Below the pieces are notes generated by a model. It saw nothing but the letters and a program-made list of their open reading frames with translations. It made no database searches and had not been told where the DNA came from. From Clostridia bacterium (GTDB taxonomy: Bacteria > Bacillota > Clostridia > Oscillospirales > CAG-272): a DNA stretch of 64,000 nt. The translations under genes were made by a program, and so were the position numbers. Below are positions 1 to 6,773 of the stretch, in pieces (positions within the stretch are counted from its first letter, which is position 1; every line of letters begins with the position of its first letter). The DNA lies in contig JAFTNU010000045.1 of NCBI GenBank assembly GCA_017451735.1, positions 1 to 64,000 of the forward strand, read 5' to 3'.

Positions 1-320
1 CCCCCCTTTTTGGGTTTGTGCGGTGATGGGTGCGAGAAACTGTCTGTACGAAGTACAGAGCAGGCAAAGCCGCTTGCGGCTTTGGCGCCAGTCCGCAAGG
101 ACTTGGCGCGGCAAGTAGGCGTCTCCGACGCCGTCCTGTCGCCCGTACCAAACCCCAAAAAAGGGGGGCTTGTGCCCCCCTTTTTGGGTTTGTGCGGTGA
201 TGGGTGCGAGAAACTGTCTGTACGAAGTACAGAGCAGGCAAAGCCGCTTGCGGCTTTGGCGCAAGTCCGCAAGAACTTGGCGCGGCAAGTAGGCGTCTCC
301 GACGCCGTCCTGTCGCCTGT
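1..320. repeat. Tandem hairpin-rich repeat, period 174 bp
   Basis: Bases 1-146 recur almost unchanged at 175-320; only a few bases differ. Between the copies, 149-192 is a near-perfect palindrome of C-run/A-run against G-run/T-run, like a terminator. Each copy then carries a chain of short hairpins (for example AAGCCGCTTGCGGCTT and GGCGTCTCCGACGCC). Short ORFs across it are products of the repeat and I do not call them. It lies just beyond the 3' end of the MATE gene. The first copy may extend left of the window. Confidence 0.85.
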
Positions 321-326
321 ATCAAT

Positions 327-1715
327 TTATTGCTCTTTCTTTGTAAGATTTTTCAACCACAAATATTTTCTGTATCTCGGGAAAACGAAAGGCACCTTCA
401 CGACCTCGTCAATACTCATTACGATATAGACAACCATAACCGGCCAATGGAATACAAATGTGCCCAAAAGCGCGAGCGGCAGAGCAACGCACCAAGTGGC
501 CAAAATCACGCTAACAGCATCATATTTGGAATCGCCGCCCGCCGGAAAGATTCCGCAAACAACAACTGTATTGATGGAATATGCAAAAACGTATATTCCC
601 GTAAACATCAGCATTGCGATGAGGTAGCTCCTTGCCGTTTCGGTGAGAACGAAAAACGCCGTAACAAAGGGGGCCAGCATACATAAGAGAAGCAGGTGAA
701 TGCCTCCCACCAGGAACGAAATGTGGCAGAACTTTCGTCCGTAAGCCTTCGCCTTGTCAAACAGGCTCCTTCCGAGCAGCTTGCCGAGAATGATACCCGC
801 GCCTGCGGATACACCCTTGCATACGCAGGTGACGAGCTCCAGCACCACCGAGGTGATGGAAGCGGCGGCAGTCGCATCCGAGCCGAGATGTCCCATGATC
901 AGCGAGTGCATCGAGATCGAAAGTCCCCACGCAAGTGAGCTACCGAGCATAGGCAGAACGATCTTGAGCCAATCCTTCGTGATGCCCTTGGAGAACCATC
1001 TGAATCCCGACAGGTCGGGGCGGATACTATTTTTGCGGTGAGATTCTATGATACACCAAACCAAAGCGATCAGCTCCACAACTACGGTTGAATAAGCCGA
1101 GCCATTAGCCCCCAGCCTCGGAACACCCGCAAGCCCGTAGATGAGAAAGATATCGAGCACGACATCGGTGACAAGTGTTACGATAGAAATGATAACGCTT
1201 TTAGATGCCTTGCCCTCCACCTTCATTTTCAGATAATAGCATTGTGTGATACCCGAAAACAGATAGGAAACGCCGACCGCGCGAAGATATGACGCACCGA
1301 TCTCGATCAGGTTTTGGTCGGGCGTGTATATCCGCATCAGCTGCTCGGGGATCAGCATGGCAAGAAGGAAGAACACAAAGGAAATACCAAGCGACCATTT
1401 GATGATCATGCAAAACAGATTTTTCACCATCGATCTGTCTTCTTTGCCCCAATATTGGGCGATCAGTACCCCGCCGCCACCAACGACCGCGCCGACAAAC
1501 AGATTCATAATAAATACGATCTGATTGGCAAGTGACACCGCCGATACCGCATCCTGCGTCAAGCGTCCGAGCATCAGCGCGTCGGTCGCGCCGATGAGCG
1601 CAACAAGTAAATTTTGAAGCCCTATGGGAATGGCGAGCGTGAACAGCTCTTGATAGAATTCCCGCTTTTCGGGCTTGCTCATGATGTATTGATTTTCAGT
1701 AAATGCTTGCATCAT
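327..1715 (-). CDS. MATE family efflux transporter
   Basis: The 462-residue product is a polytopic inner-membrane protein of the normal MATE length (about 450) with some twelve hydrophobic segments. The N-terminal region has the family pattern LAIPIGLQNLLVALIGATD followed by MLGRLTQDAVSAVSLANQ, and a second, related half starts near residue 240, as expected for the two-bundle MATE fold. Members export cationic drugs or metabolites using Na+ or H+ gradients. The substrate cannot be read from sequence. The start is supported by GGAG seven bases ahead of a double ATG. The neighbouring MerR gene lies just upstream on the same strand with a 43-bp gap, so co-transcription and MerR control of the exporter are plausible inferences. 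Confidence 0.9.
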   Translation of the reverse strand: MMQAFTENQYIMSKPEKREFYQELFTLAIPIGLQNLLVALIGATDALMLGRLTQDAVSAVSLANQIVFIMNLFVGAVVGGGGVLIAQYWGKEDRSMVKNLFCMIIKWSLGISFVFFLLAMLIPEQLMRIYTPDQNLIEIGASYLRAVGVSYLFSGITQCYYLKMKVEGKASKSVIISIVTLVTDVVLDIFLIYGLAGVPRLGANGSAYSTVVVELIALVWCIIESHRKNSIRPDLSGFRWFSKGITKDWLKIVLPMLGSSLAWGLSISMHSLIMGHLGSDATAAASITSVVLELVTCVCKGVSAGAGIILGKLLGRSLFDKAKAYGRKFCHISFLVGGIHLLLLCMLAPFVTAFFVLTETARSYLIAMLMFTGIYVFAYSINTVVVCGIFPAGGDSKYDAVSVILATWCVALPLALLGTFVFHWPVMVVYIVMSIDEVVKVPFVFPRYRKYLWLKNLTKKEQ

Positions 1716-1758
1716 AATTTCTCCGTTTGATACCAGACAAAGATGTTGCTCTACCCTT

Positions 1759-2205
1759 TCATTCCCCTCTCAGCCTCACCTTGACATCACGAAACTGCTC
1801 GGGGAGCTCGTCAAGGGTCATATTTCTCGGCACGTCGGTGGAGCCGTTCTCCTTTGCCGTTTCATAGTACCATTCCTTGAATTCAAGAGTTCGGAGCGTT
1901 TCTTCAAGCTCTGCGATCTGCGCCTTGACCGCCTCCTTCTGCTTGACGATCAAAGAGAGGCGCGGCTCGATGGTTTCATCGCCCTGCATCGCCATTACGA
2001 CGAATTCCTTGATATCTTTCAGGGACATTCCCGTTTTTTTCAGACATTCAATAATTTTGAGCCATTCATAGTCGGCATCCTTGAACACGCGGATACCTCC
2101 ACCGGAGCGCTCTACAAAGGGAAGCAGGCCTTCTTTATCATAATAACGAAGTGTGGAAGGCGCTATGCCAAGCCTTTTTGCCATTTCTCCAACGGTATAT
2201 AACAT
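1759..2205 (-). CDS. MerR family transcriptional regulator
   Basis: The 148-residue protein starts MLYTVGEMAKRLGIAPSTLR, the classic MerR winged-helix N-terminus, followed by the YYDKEGLLPF segment and a C-terminal coiled coil (about residues 75-115) for dimerisation. There is no cysteine cluster for metal sensing, so it is closer to the aldehyde/stress-responsive branch (AdhR/NmlR type) than to MerR or CueR. An upstream in-frame ATG at 2250 exists, but AAGGAG sits seven bases ahead of the ATG at 2205, which decides the start. A MerR-type promoter (3465-3495) precedes the aldo/keto reductase gene nearby. That this regulator acts there is inference. Confidence 0.9.
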   Translation of the reverse strand: MLYTVGEMAKRLGIAPSTLRYYDKEGLLPFVERSGGGIRVFKDADYEWLKIIECLKKTGMSLKDIKEFVVMAMQGDETIEPRLSLIVKQKEAVKAQIAELEETLRTLEFKEWYYETAKENGSTDVPRNMTLDELPEQFRDVKVRLRGE

Positions 2206-2236
2206 TTTTATCTCCTTGGTAAATTGGAATTTGGCG

Positions 2237-2752
2237 TTATAAATCAACATTTATTTCGTAGTTATCTTCAATGAGTATATAGTTCACATTATGCTTTTGT
2301 GCAAGGGATAACACTTCTGCATTATCTGCCAATACACTCTCTATCGTACACCACTCATCATCCAAACGATTCTCAATGACATTTGCATATTTCTTTATGT
2401 CAGCAAAATGATTTCGGATATACCCTTCACTCATAACAAGACAATAGTACTTTATGCTTTCAAGATATTCGTTATCAAAATCCTTTTGCCAATCAAACGG
2501 AATATAGCATCCCTCAACAACCAAATTCTGCTTGTTCTCAATAGCGGTTTTTATCATTTCACGAACAATCGGCCACAAGTATGCTGTTAAATCACCATCA
2601 TCGCTTATCGGTGTAAGTTCTGTGTTTCCACTACGGGTTAACCCCATCTTCAAATGGTCAATAGACAAATACGGATATTTATATTTTTCAAGCAATTTCT
2701 GAGCAAGTGCTGTTTTGCCTGTATGGGATGCACCTGTAATTAAAATAATCAT
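2237..2752 (-). CDS. P-loop nucleotide kinase-like protein
   Basis: The 171-residue protein has a Walker A motif GASHTGKT at residues 6-13, preceded by the hydrophobic strand MIILIT, then LSIDHLKMGL and the strand NLVVEGCYIP, resembling small-molecule kinases of the AAA_33/adenylate-kinase-like group. The substrate is unknown. GGTGAG ahead of the ATG at 2752 supports this start over the ORF opening at 2800, which would run into the upstream gene. It is AT-richer than the aldo/keto reductase region and reads as a pair with the membrane protein gene upstream. These two may be a recent insertion between the MerR gene and its likely target. Confidence 0.7.
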   Translation of the reverse strand: MIILITGASHTGKTALAQKLLEKYKYPYLSIDHLKMGLTRSGNTELTPISDDGDLTAYLWPIVREMIKTAIENKQNLVVEGCYIPFDWQKDFDNEYLESIKYYCLVMSEGYIRNHFADIKKYANVIENRLDDEWCTIESVLADNAEVLSLAQKHNVNYILIEDNYEINVDL

Positions 2753-2774
2753 TGTCTCACCTACAAATTCTTGT

Positions 2775-3389
2775 TTATCTTGATACCGTTTGTTCCACAC
2801 ACCAAACGAGCAAAGGCACGTAACAACTCACCAAAACAAGTCTTTGCCAAAGACCCCCATATCGTAAAACAGTATTTGAAAACTTTTCTTTTTCTCCCAT
2901 AATAAAAAAGCAGAAAAACACAAACGCTGCAATAAAACATACAAAAGAGAACGCTCCTGTAAGGACCTCTGACACTTGTAATTGCATTATTGCCAAGAGT
3001 AACGGCACAACGAGTAGTGTCATAAATCCGATAGCAGAAGCACCGCCGTGGATTTTCGTTATAACATCTTCATCTTGTCTATTTTCATTAAGCGGACAAA
3101 AGCCCGAAATAATTTCGCAACCAATGCCGTAAATCGCAAGTAATACCCATATTGCTATGGTTAAACCGCCGCTATTTTCTTGATACAGTGCATACGGAGC
3201 AATACAAAAAATCAGCCCCGACAATATACACCACACATTGTATATCCGCTTCACCGGACTTTGCCGTGCTCCAAGCACTGATAGTGCCATTTCTTTATGA
3301 CTGTAATGCGGATAGAAGCGTGCCAACACCAACGGCAGCAGATTGTCTATAAAAAGTGTTATGCACCATATAATCATCAAAGGTTCCAT
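2775..3389 (-). CDS. DUF998 family membrane protein
   Basis: This is a 204-residue integral membrane protein with about six hydrophobic segments. The stretch KIHGGASAIGFMTLLVVPLL between helices matches the conserved H-x-x-x-A core of DUF998 proteins, whose function is unknown. The cytoplasmic turn EKEKFSNTVLRYGG before the last helix is also typical. Its stop lies 23 bases before the kinase-like gene start, so the two are probably one transcript. The ribosome site ahead of the ATG is weak. I infer membrane location only. Confidence 0.65.
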   Translation of the reverse strand: MEPLMIIWCITLFIDNLLPLVLARFYPHYSHKEMALSVLGARQSPVKRIYNVWCILSGLIFCIAPYALYQENSGGLTIAIWVLLAIYGIGCEIISGFCPLNENRQDEDVITKIHGGASAIGFMTLLVVPLLLAIMQLQVSEVLTGAFSFVCFIAAFVFFCFFIMGEKEKFSNTVLRYGGLWQRLVLVSCYVPLLVWCVEQTVSR

Positions 3390-3464
3390 TTTGTTTCTTT
3401 ATTCCTGTCGGACAAGGTATATCTCCTGCAAATTCTTATTTTTTGAATTATTTTTTCAAGTCTC

Positions 3465-3495
3465 TTGACTTCAAGTTAACTTTAAGGTGTATAAT
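3465..3495 (+). promoter_or_regulatory. MerR-type promoter with 19-bp spacer and operator
   Basis: TTGACT (3465-3470) and TATAAT (3490-3495) are separated by 19 bp instead of 17. Overlapping this spacer is CTTCAAGTTAACTTTAAG (3469-3486), a palindrome with one mismatched pair centred on AGTTAACT. The over-long spacer with a centred palindrome is the hallmark of MerR-family activated promoters. It drives the aldo/keto reductase-flavodoxin pair. The MerR gene at 1759-2205 is the obvious candidate regulator. Confidence 0.8.
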
Positions 3496-3554
3496 TCACT
3501 TGAATAGCTTCATTATAGCACATTTTTGAAAATAATCAATGGGAGGATCGCAAG

Positions 3555-4442
3555 ATGCAGTATGTAACTTTGAATAATGGCGTAAAAATGCCCATGCTCG
3601 GCTACGGCGTTTACCAGGTCACCAAGGACGAATGCGAGAGATGCGTGCTTGATGCCCTGAAGGTCGGCTATCGCTTGATCGACACCGCGCAAAGCTATTT
3701 TAACGAGGAGGAGGTTGGCAACGCGATCGCGAAAAGCGGCATTCCGCGGGAGGAGATATTCCTGACCACCAAGGTATGGATCGAGCATTACGGCTACGAC
3801 GAATGCCGTGCCTCCGTTCTGGAGTCGCTTCGCAAGCTGAAAACCGATTACGTAGACCTTTGCCTGCTTCATCAGCCCTTCTCCGACGTGTACGGCGCCT
3901 ACCGTGCGCTGGAGGATTTGATGGCAGAGGGCAAGATTCGTGCTATCGGCATTTCCAACTTCTACGTTGACCGTATGGTCGATATTGCGAATTTCGTGCG
4001 TGTCAGACCTGCGGTCAATCAGATTGAGATCCATCCCCACCATCAGCAAAACGAGCAGCTTGAATGGCATAACAAATACGGCATTCAGCTTGAAGCCTGG
4101 GCGCCCTTTGGTGAAGGCAGAGGCGGTCTGTTTGAACTGCCCGAGCTCCGCACCATCGGTGAGAAGTACGGCAAGACACCCGCGCAGGTGATGCTCCGTT
4201 GGCACATGCAGCGCGGCGTTGTGGTCATTCCCAAGTCCACCCATATCGAACGCATGGAGGAGAATTTCAAGGTCTTTGATTTTGAGTTAACCGGGGAAGA
4301 TATGGCTGTGATCGCAGGTCTTGATCAGAAGCAGTCCTCTTTCTTCTCCCATACCGATCCGAGCATGGTGGAATGGTTCTGCCGTATGGTCGAGGAAAGA
4401 AAAAAGAATAACGATTGCACAAAAGAAAAAAAGGAGTGGTGA
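3555..4442 (+). CDS. Aldo/keto reductase
   Basis: The 295-residue cytoplasmic NADPH-dependent reductase of AKR type (family length about 280-320) has the catalytic tetrad D43, Y48 (LIDTAQSYFNEEEVG), K73 (TTKVW) and H106 (DLCLLHQP). The C-terminal IPKSTHIERMEEN is the cofactor-phosphate binding segment. GGGAGG precedes the ATG. The flavodoxin-fold gene follows after three bases, so they are co-transcribed. The promoter is of MerR type, which together with the enzyme class suggests an aldehyde/electrophile detoxification unit. The natural substrate cannot be deduced. Confidence 0.93.
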   Translation: MQYVTLNNGVKMPMLGYGVYQVTKDECERCVLDALKVGYRLIDTAQSYFNEEEVGNAIAKSGIPREEIFLTTKVWIEHYGYDECRASVLESLRKLKTDYVDLCLLHQPFSDVYGAYRALEDLMAEGKIRAIGISNFYVDRMVDIANFVRVRPAVNQIEIHPHHQQNEQLEWHNKYGIQLEAWAPFGEGRGGLFELPELRTIGEKYGKTPAQVMLRWHMQRGVVVIPKSTHIERMEENFKVFDFELTGEDMAVIAGLDQKQSSFFSHTDPSMVEWFCRMVEERKKNNDCTKEKKEW

Positions 4443-4445
4443 GAT

Positions 4446-4979
4446 ATGAAAAAGGTATTGATTTTATCGGGTAGCCCCCGAAAAAACGGCAATTCGGATA
4501 TGCTCTGCGACGAATTCGAAAAAGGCGCGACCGAGGCAGGGCACAAGGTTGAAAAGATCCGCATTGCCGAAAAGAAGATCGGCTATTGCCGTGCCTGCTA
4601 CGCCTGCAAGGAAACGGGCGTATGCGCCATCAAGGATGATATGGCAGAGATCCTGCAGAAGATGATCGACGCCGACGTGCTCGTTCTCGCAAGCCCCGTG
4701 TATTTCTACTCCATCGACGCACAGCTAAAGACCCTCATTGACAGGACGGTTGCCCGTTGGCTCGAGGTCAAGGACAAGGAGTTCTATTACATCGTCACCG
4801 CCGCAGACGAGGAGCTTTCCTCTGCCGATACCACACTCGCTTGCTTCCGTGGCTACGCCGCGTGTGTGGAGGGCGCGAAGGAGATGGGCGCGATCTGCGG
4901 TATGGGTACATATGAGAAGGGCGAGATCAAGAGCAAATCCGCTATGATCGAAGCCTATGAAATGGGGAAGCGCGTATAA
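4446..4979 (+). CDS. Flavodoxin-fold NAD(P)H-dependent oxidoreductase
   Basis: The 177-residue FMN-binding protein of the NADPH-dependent FMN reductase/iron-sulfur flavoprotein-like family opens with the phosphate-binding loop SGSPRKNGNSD (residues 8-18) and has the flavin-contacting ASPVYFYSIDAQLKTLIDR. A cysteine cluster, YCRACYACKETGVC (residues about 49-62), is the same type as in ISF-related proteins, but I cannot say whether it binds a cluster. It begins three bases after the aldo/keto reductase stop with AGGAG in the reductase 3' end. The shared MerR-type promoter suggests a joint stress response. Confidence 0.88.
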   Translation: MKKVLILSGSPRKNGNSDMLCDEFEKGATEAGHKVEKIRIAEKKIGYCRACYACKETGVCAIKDDMAEILQKMIDADVLVLASPVYFYSIDAQLKTLIDRTVARWLEVKDKEFYYIVTAADEELSSADTTLACFRGYAACVEGAKEMGAICGMGTYEKGEIKSKSAMIEAYEMGKRV

Positions 4980-5048
4980 TCGTAAAATAAAGGGGCAATT
5001 TCTTTCAATAAATCCTCCATTTCAAAGCGCCAAAACAGCAAATTTTTA

Positions 5049-5076
5049 TTGACATTGAAGCAAAATATGGTATACT
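5049..5076 (+). promoter_or_regulatory. Sigma-A promoter of the EEP gene
   Basis: TTGACA (5049-5054), 16 bp, TATACT (5071-5076), followed by AGGAGG-like ribosome site and the ATG at 5114. No operator-like repeat is visible. Confidence 0.65.
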
Positions 5077-5113
5077 GATGGAGTAGCTATTCCCAAAAAG
5101 GAGGAGTTTTTGT

Positions 5114-5869
5114 ATGAAGATCGTATCCTACAACATCCGCAATCAGTATGCCCATGACGGCATCAACGCCTTTATCCACCGCGCGGGTGCCATATACGAA
5201 AAGATCAATGCGGAAAAGCCCGATGTGATCGCTTTTCAGGAGATGACCGACAAGCATCTGAAGCTGATGGAGACGCTTTTCCCCGAATACACCTTTGTGG
5301 GACTTTTGCGCCACAAGGGCTACACGGGTGAGGGGCTCTATATCGCCGCGCGCCGCGAGACCTTTACCATCCTTGGCTTTGATACCATTTTTCTCAGTCC
5401 CACGCCCTACATTCCCGCCTCCCGCTATGAGATGCAGAGTCCCCATCCCCGCATCTGCCTGGAGACACATCTGCTCCACAAGGAGACCGGCAAGGAGCTG
5501 CGTGTCTTTGATCTGCACCTTGACCACCACCGCACCGAGGCACAGATGCTGGGCATGAAGGATACTCTCACTTACATCGACAGCTTTCAGGCCAAGCGCT
5601 CCCTCCCCTTTGTACTGTTGGGAGATTTCAACGTGAGACCTGACAGCGAGGAGATCGCCCTTTGCAACGCCCGCCCCGATATGACCGACATAACCGCAGA
5701 GATCCCCTCCACTTTCCATGGATATGGCAAATGCTCCGCCAAGATCGACTACATTTATATGTCGAAGGACATTGCCGAGCAGGTGACCTCGGTCAAGATC
5801 TGGGATGATGAGCACGCCGGCATCTACCTTTCGGATCATTATCCCGTTTGCGCCGAGCTGGAGCTGTAA
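5114..5869 (+). CDS. Endonuclease/exonuclease/phosphatase family protein
   Basis: The 251-residue metal-dependent phosphoesterase has the DNase I/EEP fold with all signature segments in order: MKIVSYNIRNQ (start), VIAFQEM (metal-binding Glu), FDLHLDHHRTEAQ, LGDFNVRPDS (Asp/Asn pair) and SDHYPV (Asp-His) near the C-terminus. Family members hydrolyse nucleic acids, phosphoinositides, sphingomyelin or other phosphodiesters, and this short soluble form has no signal peptide, so it acts in the cytoplasm. It stands alone between its own promoter and a terminator. The substrate is unknown. Confidence 0.9.
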   Translation: MKIVSYNIRNQYAHDGINAFIHRAGAIYEKINAEKPDVIAFQEMTDKHLKLMETLFPEYTFVGLLRHKGYTGEGLYIAARRETFTILGFDTIFLSPTPYIPASRYEMQSPHPRICLETHLLHKETGKELRVFDLHLDHHRTEAQMLGMKDTLTYIDSFQAKRSLPFVLLGDFNVRPDSEEIALCNARPDMTDITAEIPSTFHGYGKCSAKIDYIYMSKDIAEQVTSVKIWDDEHAGIYLSDHYPVCAELEL

Positions 5870-5891
5870 TTCACAAAAATATAAAAAAAAA

Positions 5892-5939
5892 AGAAATGAC
5901 CCTTGACCGTTTCTCAACCTACGATCAAGGGTCATTTCT
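5892..5939. terminator. Bidirectional intrinsic terminator
   Basis: Perfect 15-bp inverted repeat AGAAATGACCCTTGA (5892-5906) / TCAAGGGTCATTTCT (5925-5939) with an 18-nt loop; an A-run precedes it. It ends the EEP gene. Confidence 0.75.
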
Positions 5940-6522
5940 GTTCACTCTTAGTATCTAACATCTTTTGTGATCCTCTCTTTCTGCTATCTACCTTTTGGCA
6001 CACTGTAAATCGCAACGCTCCACATACACAATTCTTTTTTCTCTAAGTGAGAATAACCTCTGTTTTCGATGCAGTTTCGGTTTGCAAAAGGCGCACATTG
6101 GGACATGATTGAGATGGAAACTTCAACAATCGATCAAGCTTGAACTCGATTTTACTCCTGTTTCTCTGAATTTGGTGATCTATATAAAGCGTTACACCGC
6201 CGTGTTTGTACCATGTGAGAAGCGCTTCATATTTCCTTCGGATCTTTTGTTTTGATTTTTGGTTTTAAGTTGCCATCGGCCTGTACCTTCCTTTCTTCGC
6301 TTATAGTATAGCATATTTTGCGGCCCTGCGCAATTGGCAATTTGTAAGTATTTCACAATTATTTTTTGTATAAAAAGCAGATTTTGGTTGTTTAGCGCAG
6401 AAAGTATCTTTACAAATGCCTCTTTTGATGATATAATAGATTTGTTGGTGTGCTGTGCACATCTCTTTTTTTAATCATGCAACTTAAAAAATGCTATCAT
6501 ATCAAAAATTTATTAAATACTA
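5940..6522. other. Gene-free AT-rich stretch
   Basis: About 580 bases without a convincing gene. On the minus strand 6043 to about 6270 is open and reads like protein (for example EALLTWYKHGGVTLYIDHQ), but it has no start codon or ribosome site, and a neighbouring frame carries the plausible upstream part. It may be the remnant of a small decayed gene. Nothing else is recognisable. Confidence 0.4.
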
Positions 6523-6753
6523 AAAAGGGGCTGAGTCATTCAGATGCAGAAGGCGTGATCTCGGCACGATAGGCGTACAAGTGTACGTCGAGTGCCGAGA
6601 GCGCGCCTAAAAAACACACATTAAAATTGAAATTCGCAAGAATTTCTACCTAAAAAGCCGCTTCACCATCATTTTTTGATGTCAAAGCGACTTCATTTTA
6701 TTCATTTGTCATTTGTGTGTTTTTGTTCGGCGCTAAATGAATCAGCCCCTTTT
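6523..6753. repeat. MITE-like element with 21-bp terminal inverted repeats
   Basis: The ends 6523-6543 and 6733-6753 are inverted copies matching at 19 of 21 positions (core AAAAGGGGCTGA/TCAGCCCCTTTT). Inside are further nested stems: CTCGGCAC/GTGCCGAG around 6559-6600, AAAAACACACA near 6610 against TGTGTGTTTTT near 6715, and an imperfect hairpin 6654-6694. The 231-bp non-coding unit lies directly at the 3' end of the GH94 operon. It could be a non-autonomous mobile element or an RNA-level structure. No target-site duplication is obvious. Confidence 0.6.
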
Positions 6754-6773
6754 GGCTTTCTAACATATACTGC

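Noticed and set aside
10..429. 139-codon ORF over the tandem repeat
   Set aside because: Its sequence repeats with the DNA repeat and ends antisense to the MATE gene. No ribosome site.
6043..6270. Open minus-strand frame reading EALLTWYKHGGVTLYIDHQ
   Set aside because: No start codon or ribosome site, and a frame break upstream. At most a gene remnant, so it is only mentioned in the intergenic entry.
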